This document shows, piece by piece, positions 1-5,434 of a stretch of 5,434 bases of DNA. Source of the stretch: Acidobacteriota bacterium (GTDB lineage Bacteria > Acidobacteriota > Terriglobia > UBA7540); contig QHZM01000490.1 of the NCBI GenBank assembly GCA_003224665.1, positions 1-5,434 of the forward strand. Reading direction: 5' to 3'. How positions within the stretch are numbered: position 1 is the first letter of the stretch; every line of letters begins with the position of its first letter. The notes beneath the pieces are model-generated. The model ran no database searches. It was not told the DNA's origin and saw only the letters and a program-made list of their open reading frames with translations. A program made the translations under genes and the position numbers.

Positions 1-468
1 CGCGCGGTCCTCGAACACAACCTGGTTGGCGAGGTCTTCCGCTTCCTCAATTTGACGGCGACCGAGGCGGTCCGAGTTAAGATCGATTGTGGAGGCTTCC
101 TCCCCCATGTGGAACGAGGCCGTCGCGAAGTTTCCCGTCTTCTCAAATGCCGCCGAGAGGAGGTGCTGGCCCGTGTGCTGCTGCATGTGATCAAAACGGC
201 GCGCCCAGTCGATTTCTCCTCTTATGATCTCCCCTTGCGGCTGGCGTTCGAGGACATGGGCGATGGCCTCGCCGTCGTCAGCCAGCTCGAGCACCGGCAT
301 TCCGGCAAGCGTTCCGCGGTCCGCGAGCTGCCCTCCGGACTCCGGGTAGAAGGCGCTCCGGTCAAGATAAACGCGGAACCGCTCGGCCACTCGGTCCACT
401 TTCATCACGCGCGCCTCGAACTCGCGAAGGGTGCAGTCCGTGTAGTAGAGGCGATCCGTCTTGAGCAT
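1..468 (-). CDS. alaX: AlaX-like alanyl-tRNA editing protein, N-terminal 156 residues (truncated by window edge)
   Basis: Reading the minus strand from an ATG at 468 gives 156 open codons to the window edge. The protein begins MLKTDRLYYTDCTL and has the block SAFYPESGGQLADRG (about residues 38-52), the AlaRS/AlaX editing-domain signature. It then has DHMQQHTGQHLL (93-104), whose H94 and H98 form the HxxxH half of the zinc site; the second half (CxxxH) would lie beyond the edge. Proteins of this family hydrolyse mischarged Ser- or Gly-tRNA(Ala) in trans in the cytoplasm. Whether this one also has a C-terminal DHHA1 domain (long AlaX type, about 400 aa) cannot be seen. It starts 6 nt after the threonine synthase stop, so the two are probably co-transcribed. 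No strong Shine-Dalgarno is visible; GAAAG lies 12-16 nt upstream. The plus-strand frame at 52-498 is its antisense shadow. Confidence 0.87.
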   Translation of the reverse strand, partial: MLKTDRLYYTDCTLREFEARVMKVDRVAERFRVYLDRSAFYPESGGQLADRGTLAGMPVLELADDGEAIAHVLERQPQGEIIRGEIDWARRFDHMQQHTGQHLLSAAFEKTGNFATASFHMGEEASTIDLNSDRLGRRQIEEAEDLANQVVFEDRA

Positions 469-474
469 ATGCGC

Positions 475-1659
475 CTAGATCTTTCTTGGGTGCTGTAGGG
501 CCTCCAGCACTTCGAGATATTTATATCCGGTGGCGGTGAGCAGCAGGACTACCGTTTCGTACCCGGAAAGAAAACCGTCAGCAAGCAGCCGCTTCAAAGC
601 GGCCAGCGTGGCCCCGCCCTCGGGCGAAGTGACCAGTCCCTCGGTCTCGGCGAACTCCTTGACTCCGTCGAGCATCGCGCGGTCTTCGACTGCCAGCGCC
701 AGACCGCGACTCTCGCGCAGGACGCGAAGCATCAGGAAGTCGCCGATCGCCGCGGGCACTCGCAGGCCGGCGGCCACGGTCTCGGGTCTCAGCCATTCCT
801 CGCCACGCTCAGCCCCTCCGGCGAAGGCGCGCACGATGGGTGCGCACCCCGTCGCTTGCACGGCGAACATCCGGGGCCGTGCCGTGCCGATCCAGCCGAG
901 GTGTTCCATTTCCTCGAAGCCTTTCCACATCCCGATCAGTCCTGTACCACCGCCCGTCGGATAAACAATAACGTCCGGGACGCGTCCTCCCAATTGCTCG
1001 AAGATTTCGTACGCCATCGTCTTTTTCCCTTCGACCCGGTAAGGCTCGCGGAGCGTTGACATATCAAACCAGGCGCCGCCCCGCTCGCGCAGGAGTTGAC
1101 CGCAATCCTTGATGCTCCCCGGGACAAAGACAACTTCCGCTCCGAGAAGCGCGCATTCCAGCCGGTTGGCCAGCGGAGTATCTTCCGGCATAAACACGGC
1201 TGCCTCGAGCCCGGCCCGACCGGCGTAGGCGGCCAGCGCGCCTGCGGCGTTTCCTGCCGACGGAATGGCCACCTTTTTTATCCCCAGCTCGCGGGCCATG
1301 CTCAAGGCGACCGACAGCCCGCGCGCCTTGAAACTGCCTGTCGGGTTGCGCGATTCGTCTTTGAAATAGAGGTTGGGAAGCCCCAGCTTCTCGGACAGGC
1401 GCGCTGCGTGGACGAGCGGCGTGAAGCCCTCGCCCATCGAGACGATTGAGGAGTCGTGCGTCACTGGGAGCACTGGCCGGTAGCGCCAGAGCGTCGGAGG
1501 CTGGGAGTTCAGCCCATCCGGCCCGGGGAGGATTGCTCGGACGCGATGAAGGTCGTATCGGACGAAGAGCGGACCGCCGCATGGGCACAGGTTATAAATC
1601 TTTCCTGGCTCAAACTGTTTTGCGCACCGGGCGCATTCGAGGTGGGACAAGTTGCCCAT
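475..1659 (-). CDS. thrC: Threonine synthase-like PLP-dependent enzyme with N-terminal zinc ribbon
   Basis: This 394-aa fold-type II PLP enzyme matches threonine synthase in overall plan; that enzyme converts O-phosphohomoserine to threonine in the cytoplasm. A small zinc ribbon comes first (C9, C12, C25, C27). The PLP-lysine motif NPTGSFKARG follows, with K111 as the predicted Schiff-base lysine, then the substrate/cofactor loop PSAGNAAGALAAYAGRAG (133-150), the glycine-rich phosphate loop PTGGGTG (234-240), and a C-terminal SPEGGATLAAL segment (345-355). Length is normal and no frame break is seen. Departures from the usual threonine synthase motifs are SFKAR for SFKDR, SAGN for STGN, and LLTATGYK (373-380) where TGxGLK is common. 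A related activity is therefore possible (the family includes cysteate synthase and threonine dehydratase-like enzymes). The ATG at 1659 is chosen because the zinc ribbon starts directly after it; GGATAAG just upstream is a weak ribosome site. It is first in the operon with the AlaX-like gene. Confidence 0.85.
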   Translation of the reverse strand: MGNLSHLECARCAKQFEPGKIYNLCPCGGPLFVRYDLHRVRAILPGPDGLNSQPPTLWRYRPVLPVTHDSSIVSMGEGFTPLVHAARLSEKLGLPNLYFKDESRNPTGSFKARGLSVALSMARELGIKKVAIPSAGNAAGALAAYAGRAGLEAAVFMPEDTPLANRLECALLGAEVVFVPGSIKDCGQLLRERGGAWFDMSTLREPYRVEGKKTMAYEIFEQLGGRVPDVIVYPTGGGTGLIGMWKGFEEMEHLGWIGTARPRMFAVQATGCAPIVRAFAGGAERGEEWLRPETVAAGLRVPAAIGDFLMLRVLRESRGLALAVEDRAMLDGVKEFAETEGLVTSPEGGATLAALKRLLADGFLSGYETVVLLLTATGYKYLEVLEALQHPRKI

Positions 1660-1718
1660 CGCTTATCCGGCGGCGTAATCGGTCCGCCGCGCGCGGCTTG
1701 TCATGCAAAACCTGTGGC

Positions 1719-1767
1719 GTCGTGGACCGAGGCTGCTTGCTCCGTCTTGACCTCGTTTTTCCACGAC
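1719..1767 (-). repeat. Imperfect inverted repeat (hairpin) in the thrC-side leader
   Basis: GTCGTGGA at 1719-1726 pairs perfectly with TCCACGAC at 1760-1767 (8 bp). Inside it, CGAGG at 1728-1732 pairs with CCTCG at 1751-1755 (5 bp). The two helices are separated by a 1-nt/4-nt internal loop (C1727; TTTT 1756-1759), and the apical loop is 18 nt. The structure ends 59 nt upstream of the thrC-like start codon. It could be a 5' leader stem-loop or an operator. It does not look like a classical terminator because no T-run follows the outer arm on either strand. Confidence 0.5.
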
Positions 1768-1828
1768 CGACAAATTACAATGGATCAGCAGAGATGACCG
1801 AGCGACGAATAAGTGACCTCGGGCAGCC

Positions 1829-1834
1829 GGTGAG
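1829..1834 (+). promoter_or_regulatory. Ribosome binding site of the HAD gene
   Basis: GGTGAG lies 5 nt before the ATG at 1840 and matches part of the AGGAGGTGA consensus. It supports 1840 as the real start of the (now broken) HAD gene, where the protein begins directly with the motif I strand. Confidence 0.6.
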
Positions 1835-1839
1835 CCTCT

Positions 1840-2534
1840 ATGCGCATCCGTCTTCTTGCCGTTGACCTCGACGGCACGCTTCTGAACGGAAAAAGTGAAC
1901 TGTCGGCGGCCAACTGTCAGGCCCTCCGGGCCGCGGCCGGACAAGCCTCCCCCGGCACCTTGCGCGCGGCGTCCTTGAGGATGCGTGGAATTTTCGGCAG
2001 TACGCCGTCGCCATATTTGACACCTCCGAACGCGGCCAAGTCATCATGGAGGAAAGCGCCGTCCCCGAAGGCCCGCTGGGGTGGTATCTCAAGAACAGTC
2101 CCCGGTGTCTTCTTCAAGTCCCGGACCTGCCGGCGGCGATTTCAACCGACCCTGACCAGGTCATGTTCGGTGGCCCGCCAAGCCGGATCGCGCCGGTTGA
2201 GCCGTTACTCCGCGCCTCGAGCGCCGGCGCCTCGGTCCATTTGACTTGGACGAAGTACCTTGACCGGAATACTTCAATCCTCGACGTCATGAACAAGGGG
2301 TGTTCCAAAGGCAGCGCGCTGAAGCTTTGGGCTGAGCGCTGCGGGATTCACCGCGAGGAAATCATGGCGATCGGCGACAACTTTAACGACCTCGAGATGC
2401 TTGAATTTTCGGGCCACCCTGTGGTGATGGCCAACAGCAGCCCGGGGCTTAGGAGAAACGGGTGGATAATGACCCTTTCCAATGACCAGGATGGCGTGGC
2501 GCGCGCTATTGAAGCGCACGTCCTCTCGGATTGA
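1840..2534 (+). pseudogene. Cof-type HAD-superfamily hydrolase, broken by an internal deletion with frame change
   Basis: The first frame begins MRIRLLAVDLDGTLLNG, HAD motif I with nucleophile D9 and acid/base D11, and continues sensibly to about residue 33 (near 1938). It then turns into unrelated Pro/Ser/Arg-rich sequence up to a stop at 2244. From about 1947 another frame reads LPRHLARGVLEDAWNFRQYA and then the cap domain. It goes on to SILDVMNKGCSKGSALKLW with the motif III lysine (codon at 2307) and IMAIGDNFNDLEMLE with the motif IV aspartates (first codon at 2376), ending in a normal Cof C-terminus at 2534. The segment expected between the halves, holding motif II (TGR) and the following NGA strand, is absent; from memory of family spacing about 50-60 residues are missing. 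Family members dephosphorylate sugar phosphates, FMN or similar small phosphates in the cytoplasm. Without motif II the product should be inactive. An isolated C-terminal product from the ATG at 2046 is possible but has no Shine-Dalgarno. A consensus or assembly error would give the same picture. Confidence 0.82.
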
Positions 2535-2579
2535 AGGGCGGCGAAATGGGCTAAAAGTTAAATTCGACCCGACCCTTCA
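2532..2579. terminator. Weak dyad between convergent HAD and lolA genes
   Basis: TGAAGGG at 2532-2538 pairs with CCCTTCA at 2573-2579. The stem extends by CGG (2539-2541) with CCG (2569-2571) after one bulged A (2572), and encloses a 27-nt loop. It overlaps the HAD stop codon and sits in the short gap between two convergent genes, where a bidirectional terminator would be expected. No T-run follows on either strand and the loop is long, so the call is tentative. Confidence 0.25.
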
Positions 2580-2608
2580 GCTTCCTTCAATTGACGCCCT
2601 CGAACATG

Positions 2609-3319
2609 CTACTGGTCAATAATCTCCGCGCCCTCGGGCGGAGCAAACTTGAATGTGCCGGGGTCGAGAGAGAGGTTTTTTTGAACGCGGCCGAACGTGA
2701 ATTCCATTACGCTGCTGTCGGGAGAGAAGACGACCAGACGGCGAATGTCAAACCCCGGAGTCAATTCGATCAGCACCTCGCGGTATTCGTCTTCGTATCC
2801 TCGTCTGGGCAGGCCCCGCAAAACCTGGTCCTGGGGCTCGACCTTGCTTGCGCCATCGGCAAACTCGACTCTTGAAAATGCCTTGCGGAGTTTGAAGTTC
2901 GAGAGCAGAAGTGGGAACGGCACGCGGGGATCGTCGCTGGATTTCATCGAGGCGCGGGTCACCTGCATTTCCTCGGGGATATAGACCCATAATTGTTTCC
3001 CGTCTGACACGACAAGTTTCTTTTTCGGTTCCTGGTACTCCCACCGCATCTTGCCGCCGCGGGCGAAGGCGACGGTGCCGGACTCGACGCGCCGCCTGCC
3101 TCCCCAGTCGTAGCTCTGGGTGAATTGGGCACGCAGGCTCCGCACATTGCTGTAACTGGATTCGAATTTGCGCAGGTATTGGTCGAGTCTCGCCGCAGGA
3201 GACGCCTCGGCTGCGGGTCGAGCGACGCCGCTCGCTGCAGAAACGCCCCAGACGGCAACCCAGACGGCTGCGCGCGTCTGGCGACGAGTCCGGAAATCAC
3301 GATTTAGGCGTCTTGGCAT
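2609..3319 (-). CDS. lolA: Outer-membrane lipoprotein carrier protein LolA
   Basis: LolA is the periplasmic chaperone that takes lipoproteins from the LolCDE transporter and passes them to the outer membrane. The ATG at 3319 gives 236 aa starting MPRRLNRDFRTRRQTRA, a long arginine-rich n-region, followed by a hydrophobic AAVWVAVWGVSAASGVA signal segment. The mature part has RSLRAQFTQSYDW with the conserved early arginine, RGGKMRWEYQEPKKKLVVSD, GKQLWVYIPEEMQV, and a C-terminal PDSSVMEFTFGRVQKN strand, the LolA beta-barrel pattern. There is no cysteine, so no lipobox. A GTG at 3331 (240 aa) is also in frame. The ATG is preferred for its better context (GAAG about 8 nt upstream) and because a signal peptide needs no further N-terminus. 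The start overlaps the TPR gene's end by 23 nt, which suggests translational coupling. Length and motifs look intact. Confidence 0.9.
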   Translation of the reverse strand: MPRRLNRDFRTRRQTRAAVWVAVWGVSAASGVARPAAEASPAARLDQYLRKFESSYSNVRSLRAQFTQSYDWGGRRRVESGTVAFARGGKMRWEYQEPKKKLVVSDGKQLWVYIPEEMQVTRASMKSSDDPRVPFPLLLSNFKLRKAFSRVEFADGASKVEPQDQVLRGLPRRGYEDEYREVLIELTPGFDIRRLVVFSPDSSVMEFTFGRVQKNLSLDPGTFKFAPPEGAEIIDQ

Positions 3320-4217
3320 CGCGGACTTCACGCGTCAACTTTTTTAGCGCGGCCAGCGCTTCCGCGTTGGCGGGGTCGGTCATAAGTCCGGCCTGATATT
3401 CTCGGACTGCCTCTGCGTTTCGGCCGGACTTAGCGTAAAGCTCGCCCAGCTTGAAGTGCGCGTGGCTGTCGAACGGATCGACGGCGATGGCGCGCGCAAA
3501 GTACCGTTCCGCCTTGCCCTGCGGGCTGCGGGCCAGTTCCGCATCTCCGAGACCGTCGTACCCGGTGGCATTGGCCTCGCTTTCGACTGATCGAAGGAAT
3601 TGCTCTTCCGCCTCACCTAGCCGTCCCTTGTCAAGATAGACCTGGCCCAAGCGGTTGCGGGCTCGCGTGTTGAGAGGCGATAAGGCCACGGCCGCGCGGA
3701 ATTGGAATTCGGCCCGCTCCGTTTGACCCAGTTCCAGGTAAACCTCGCCGAGGTGGAGATGACCGTCCGTAAGTTTTGGGTCGATTTCGAGCGCCCGCTG
3801 GAAGTACTTGATCGCCTCGGGATATTTCTTTTGCTTTGAGTATGCCAGCCCGAGGTTGCTGAGCACGATTTGGTTCTCCGCCTTGAGTCGCAAGGCCTCG
3901 TTCCATTCGCGCTCGGCGGCGGCAGCGTTTCCGCGAAGCCAGTAGGCTCCTGCCAGATTGTTCCGGATGTGCCACGCGTCCGGCTGGAGTTCGAGCGTGC
4001 GGTTGTAGAGGACGATGTCATCGTGCCAGTCGCGGTTTCGCACGACGATCCGCAAAAAGCAAAGGGCGGCGAGACTCCCCAGCGCGATGGCCATCGCCTT
4101 GCGCCAGACGGTCCCGCGCGACGCCGCGAGCCCCCACAATCGAGCGGAACGCCAGGCGGGAACGGCGCCAGAGGACCAGGAGCGCGGCCAGATAGAGGAG
4201 CAGGGTCGCCATGCCAC
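3297..4217 (-). pseudogene. C-terminal half of a broken TMTC-like protein: last membrane segment plus six TPRs
   Basis: This frame is open from a GTG at 4217 (306 codons), but only the part from about 4145 (ARLWGLAASRG) looks like real protein; the first 24 residues are Trp/Arg/Ser-rich noise antisense in style to the other half. A hydrophobic helix, AMAIALGSLAALCFLRIVV, comes at 41-59. Then follow NRDWHDDIVLYNRTLELQPD, the usual link from membrane domain to TPRs, and six TPR units at about 82-115, 116-149, 150-183, 184-217, 218-250 and 251-284. TPRs bind partner proteins or peptides; in TMTC-type proteins they sit outside the membrane beside the catalytic site. The C-terminus closely resembles that of the gene at 5278. 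It is the continuation of the membrane half at 4018-5169 in another frame, and its end overlaps the start of lolA. Independent translation from the GTG is unlikely. Confidence 0.85.
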
Positions 4218-5169
4218 CTACCACGTGCGGGTCGAGGAGGCTCGACCTCTTGTGGAAGACGTAGAACGCGCAGAGCTGGACCAGCCAGAGCAACTTCCGG
4301 ACATACTGTCCCGAGAGCTCCACGGCGGTGAGGAAAGTCTGATACCAGGTGAGGTCGGGCCTTTGCAGGATGGGAGCAAAAGCGCCGAAGAAACGGACCC
4401 GGACCGCGATGTAGGCAATGCTCAAAAGCCAGAGCAGGTGGTACCGGAGGAACTTCTGCCCCAGCGTCGTTTCAGTGCGGTCGTCCCGGCAAATGTGTTC
4501 GTAAGCCGTGGCCAACAATGGAATCGTGAGAGCCTGCTCCTTTGAAAGGAGGGCAAGGACGAAAGAGACCACCAGGCCAATTTGCGCCCCATCGGACCGT
4601 CCACCGCCGCGCCGCGCCACGCGCAGGAAAAACCAGAACGTCAGGAGTGAAAACAGGGTCAGCTCGAGGTCCGTGACGGCCGCAATCCACGCCACCGATT
4701 CGGTATGGATCGGATGGAGCGCAAAAAGAATTGCTGCCACCACGGCCACAAATCGGTCCTGAAAAATGTGGTCTGCGACCAGGAAGAGGACGCAAACCAC
4801 CGCCGTGTGGAGAAGGATGTTGGTCAGATGAAATCCGTATGCCAGGGGCCCGAAGAATTGGTAGGCGAGCAGGTATCCGAACGTCATCATCGGCCGGTAG
4901 TAGTTCGTCCCTCGCAGAACGCCGACGTAGGACCAAACGGTTGTGCTGAATATTTCGCGCAGGTAGCGAAAGCTCTGGATGTACGGGTTGTTCATCACCT
5001 GCGTGTTATCGTCATAGACGAAGCCGTTGAATAGCGTGTTCACATAGGGTACGGTGCCGCATAGCACAAGAAAGCCCGCCACCGCGGCGTTTGAAGCGCG
5101 GGAGATGACCCACGATTTGGCCCCGGGGCCATAGGCGGCCGAAACTGGCTCAGGGCTTTTGGATTTCAT
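4018..5169 (-). pseudogene. N-terminal half of the same TMTC-like (GT-C fold, DUF1736-type) membrane protein
   Basis: The ATG at 5169 opens 383 codons. Residues 1-341 look like the membrane domain of TMTC-like proteins. A first helix at about 29-47 is followed by the extracytoplasmic loop FNGFVYDDNTQVMNNPYI with the acidic pair D53-D54 typical of GT-C glycosyltransferases. Then come NYYRPMMTFGYLL, FALHPIHTESVAWIAAVTD (149-167), and about seven further hydrophobic segments ending with ATLLLYLAALLVLWRRSRLAF (321-341). Eukaryotic TMTCs O-mannosylate cadherins; the role of bacterial homologues is not established. From residue 342 (near 4147) the frame becomes an Arg-rich tail that stops at 4018, while the other frame resumes the family sequence at about 4145. 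The ERYLYLPS-containing segment normally found at this position is missing, roughly 35-45 residues by recollection. The real gene therefore spans 3297-5169 with an internal deletion and frame change. GAAG 9-12 nt upstream is a weak ribosome site. Confidence 0.83.
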
Positions 5170-5277
5170 AGGTCTTCAGGGCCGTCGTGGCCCCCAGTCT
5201 GGTTCTGCTTGAAGTCACCTTAATTCATTCTGGCATTCAGCCCGTTCAAAACGCCGGGCCGCAACCCGACTCCGGGC

Positions 5278-5434
5278 TCAAGGTTTTGGCGACCCTTGAG
5301 GCGGAAGCTGGCTCGACAGTTTCCGCAGTGCCGCCAGCGCTTCGGGTTCGTCCGGATCAGTGTTGAGCCCGGACTGATATTCCCGGATCGCTTCCGAGTA
5401 GCGCCCGCTCGCCGCGTAAATCGCCCCTAGGCCG
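5278..5434 (-). CDS. TPR protein, C-terminal 51 residues (truncated by window edge), paralogue of the next gene
   Basis: The minus strand is open from the right edge to a TGA at 5280-5278. It reads GLGAIYAASGRYSEAIREYQ and ends in EALAALRKLSSQLPPQGSPKP. The first 30 or so residues are one TPR unit. It aligns without gaps to the last TPR and tail of the gene at 3297 (26 identical of 39 residues by hand count), so this is the end of a tandem paralogue, probably another TMTC-like/TPR membrane protein. The membrane part is outside the window. The 108-bp gap to the next ATG (5170-5277) contains no gene. A small AACCCG/CGGGCT dyad (5263-5278) overlaps the stop codon but lacks a T-run. No clear promoter is seen in the gap, so read-through into the next gene is possible. 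Confidence 0.82.
   Translation of the reverse strand, partial: GLGAIYAASGRYSEAIREYQSGLNTDPDEPEALAALRKLSSQLPPQGSPKP

Larger units (their letters stand above)
1660..1839. promoter_or_regulatory. Divergent intergenic region between thrC-like and HAD genes
   Basis: These 180 bp separate two divergently read genes and should hold both promoters. The AT-rich stretch ATTACAAT at 1774-1781 contains a plus-strand TACAAT (1776-1781) and a minus-strand TGTAAT (1779-1774), each 5 of 6 to the sigma-70 -10 consensus. No good -35 box sits at 16-18 bp from either. TTGACC at 1747-1752 is 23 bp from the plus-strand box, too far for a normal promoter. If the minus-strand box is used, transcription would begin near 1767, at the outer base of the hairpin described separately. 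Assignment of either promoter is inference. Confidence 0.35.

Noticed and set aside
52..498. Plus-strand open frame of 148 codons
   Set aside because: It is antisense to the AlaX-like gene, which has clear family motifs on the minus strand; the plus-strand product resembles nothing.
530..964. Plus-strand Ser/Arg/Pro-rich frame, and other frames inside 530-1590
   Set aside because: These are shadows of the intact threonine synthase-like gene; their composition is typical of antisense reading of GC-rich coding DNA.
1747..1781. TTGACC (1747) with TACAAT (1776) as a sigma-70 promoter
   Set aside because: The spacer is 23 bp, well outside the normal 16-18 bp.
1663..1944. Minus-strand 93-codon frame across the divergent intergenic region
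   Set aside because: It overlaps the HAD start, shows no domain or hydrophobic pattern, and lacks a ribosome site; the region is better read as regulatory.
1840..2534. Programmed frameshifting as the reason for the split HAD gene
   Set aside because: A recoding event would keep all conserved residues, but motif II and its surroundings are missing. No clear slippery heptamer was seen at the frame change.
4120..4150. Intein, intron or mobile element insertion in the TMTC-like gene
   Set aside because: The two halves abut with sequence missing rather than added; no insertion ends, terminal repeats or duplication are present.
5263..5278. Small dyad AACCCG/CGGGCT as a terminator of the right-hand TPR gene
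   Set aside because: The stem is six pairs including a G-T, it overlaps the stop codon, and no T-run follows in the direction of transcription.

Overview
The window is about 60% GC by eye and densely coded. It comes from a diderm (Gram-negative) bacterium, because it carries a LolA-type periplasmic lipoprotein carrier. The gene mix (TMTC-like membrane protein with TPRs, LolA, Cof-type HAD, zinc-ribbon threonine synthase, AlaX-like editing protein) reminds me of Acidobacteriota or a related soil phylum. That placement is an impression from protein style, not a demonstrated result. No RNA genes, CRISPR arrays or insertion sequences were found.

Layout from left to right. (1) 1-1659, minus strand: a probable two-gene operon of a threonine synthase-like PLP enzyme followed after 6 nt by an AlaX-like tRNA-editing protein that runs off the left edge. 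(2) 1660-1839: a divergent intergenic region with a long imperfect hairpin and overlapping -10-like boxes. (3) 1840-2534, plus strand: a Cof-type HAD phosphatase gene whose two ends are clearly recognisable but lie in different frames, with the motif II segment missing. (4) 2535-2608: a short convergent gap with a weak dyad. (5) 2609-5434, minus strand: from right to left, the 3' end of a TPR protein, a full-sized but frame-broken TMTC-like (GT-C fold) membrane protein with six C-terminal TPRs, and lolA, whose start overlaps the TPR gene's end by 23 nt.

The most notable result is that two of the six genes (HAD and TMTC/TPR) are broken in the same way. In each, both halves read well on either side of a point where the frame changes, and a conserved block normally found there (the HAD TGR/NGA segment; the ERYLYLPS segment of the TMTC family) is absent. 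This fits internal deletions of non-multiple-of-three length, either real gene decay or assembly/consensus errors. The second notable point is a tandem duplication of the TPR gene with a stop-to-stop period of 1981 bp. I do not see convincing evidence of a wholly new biological system.
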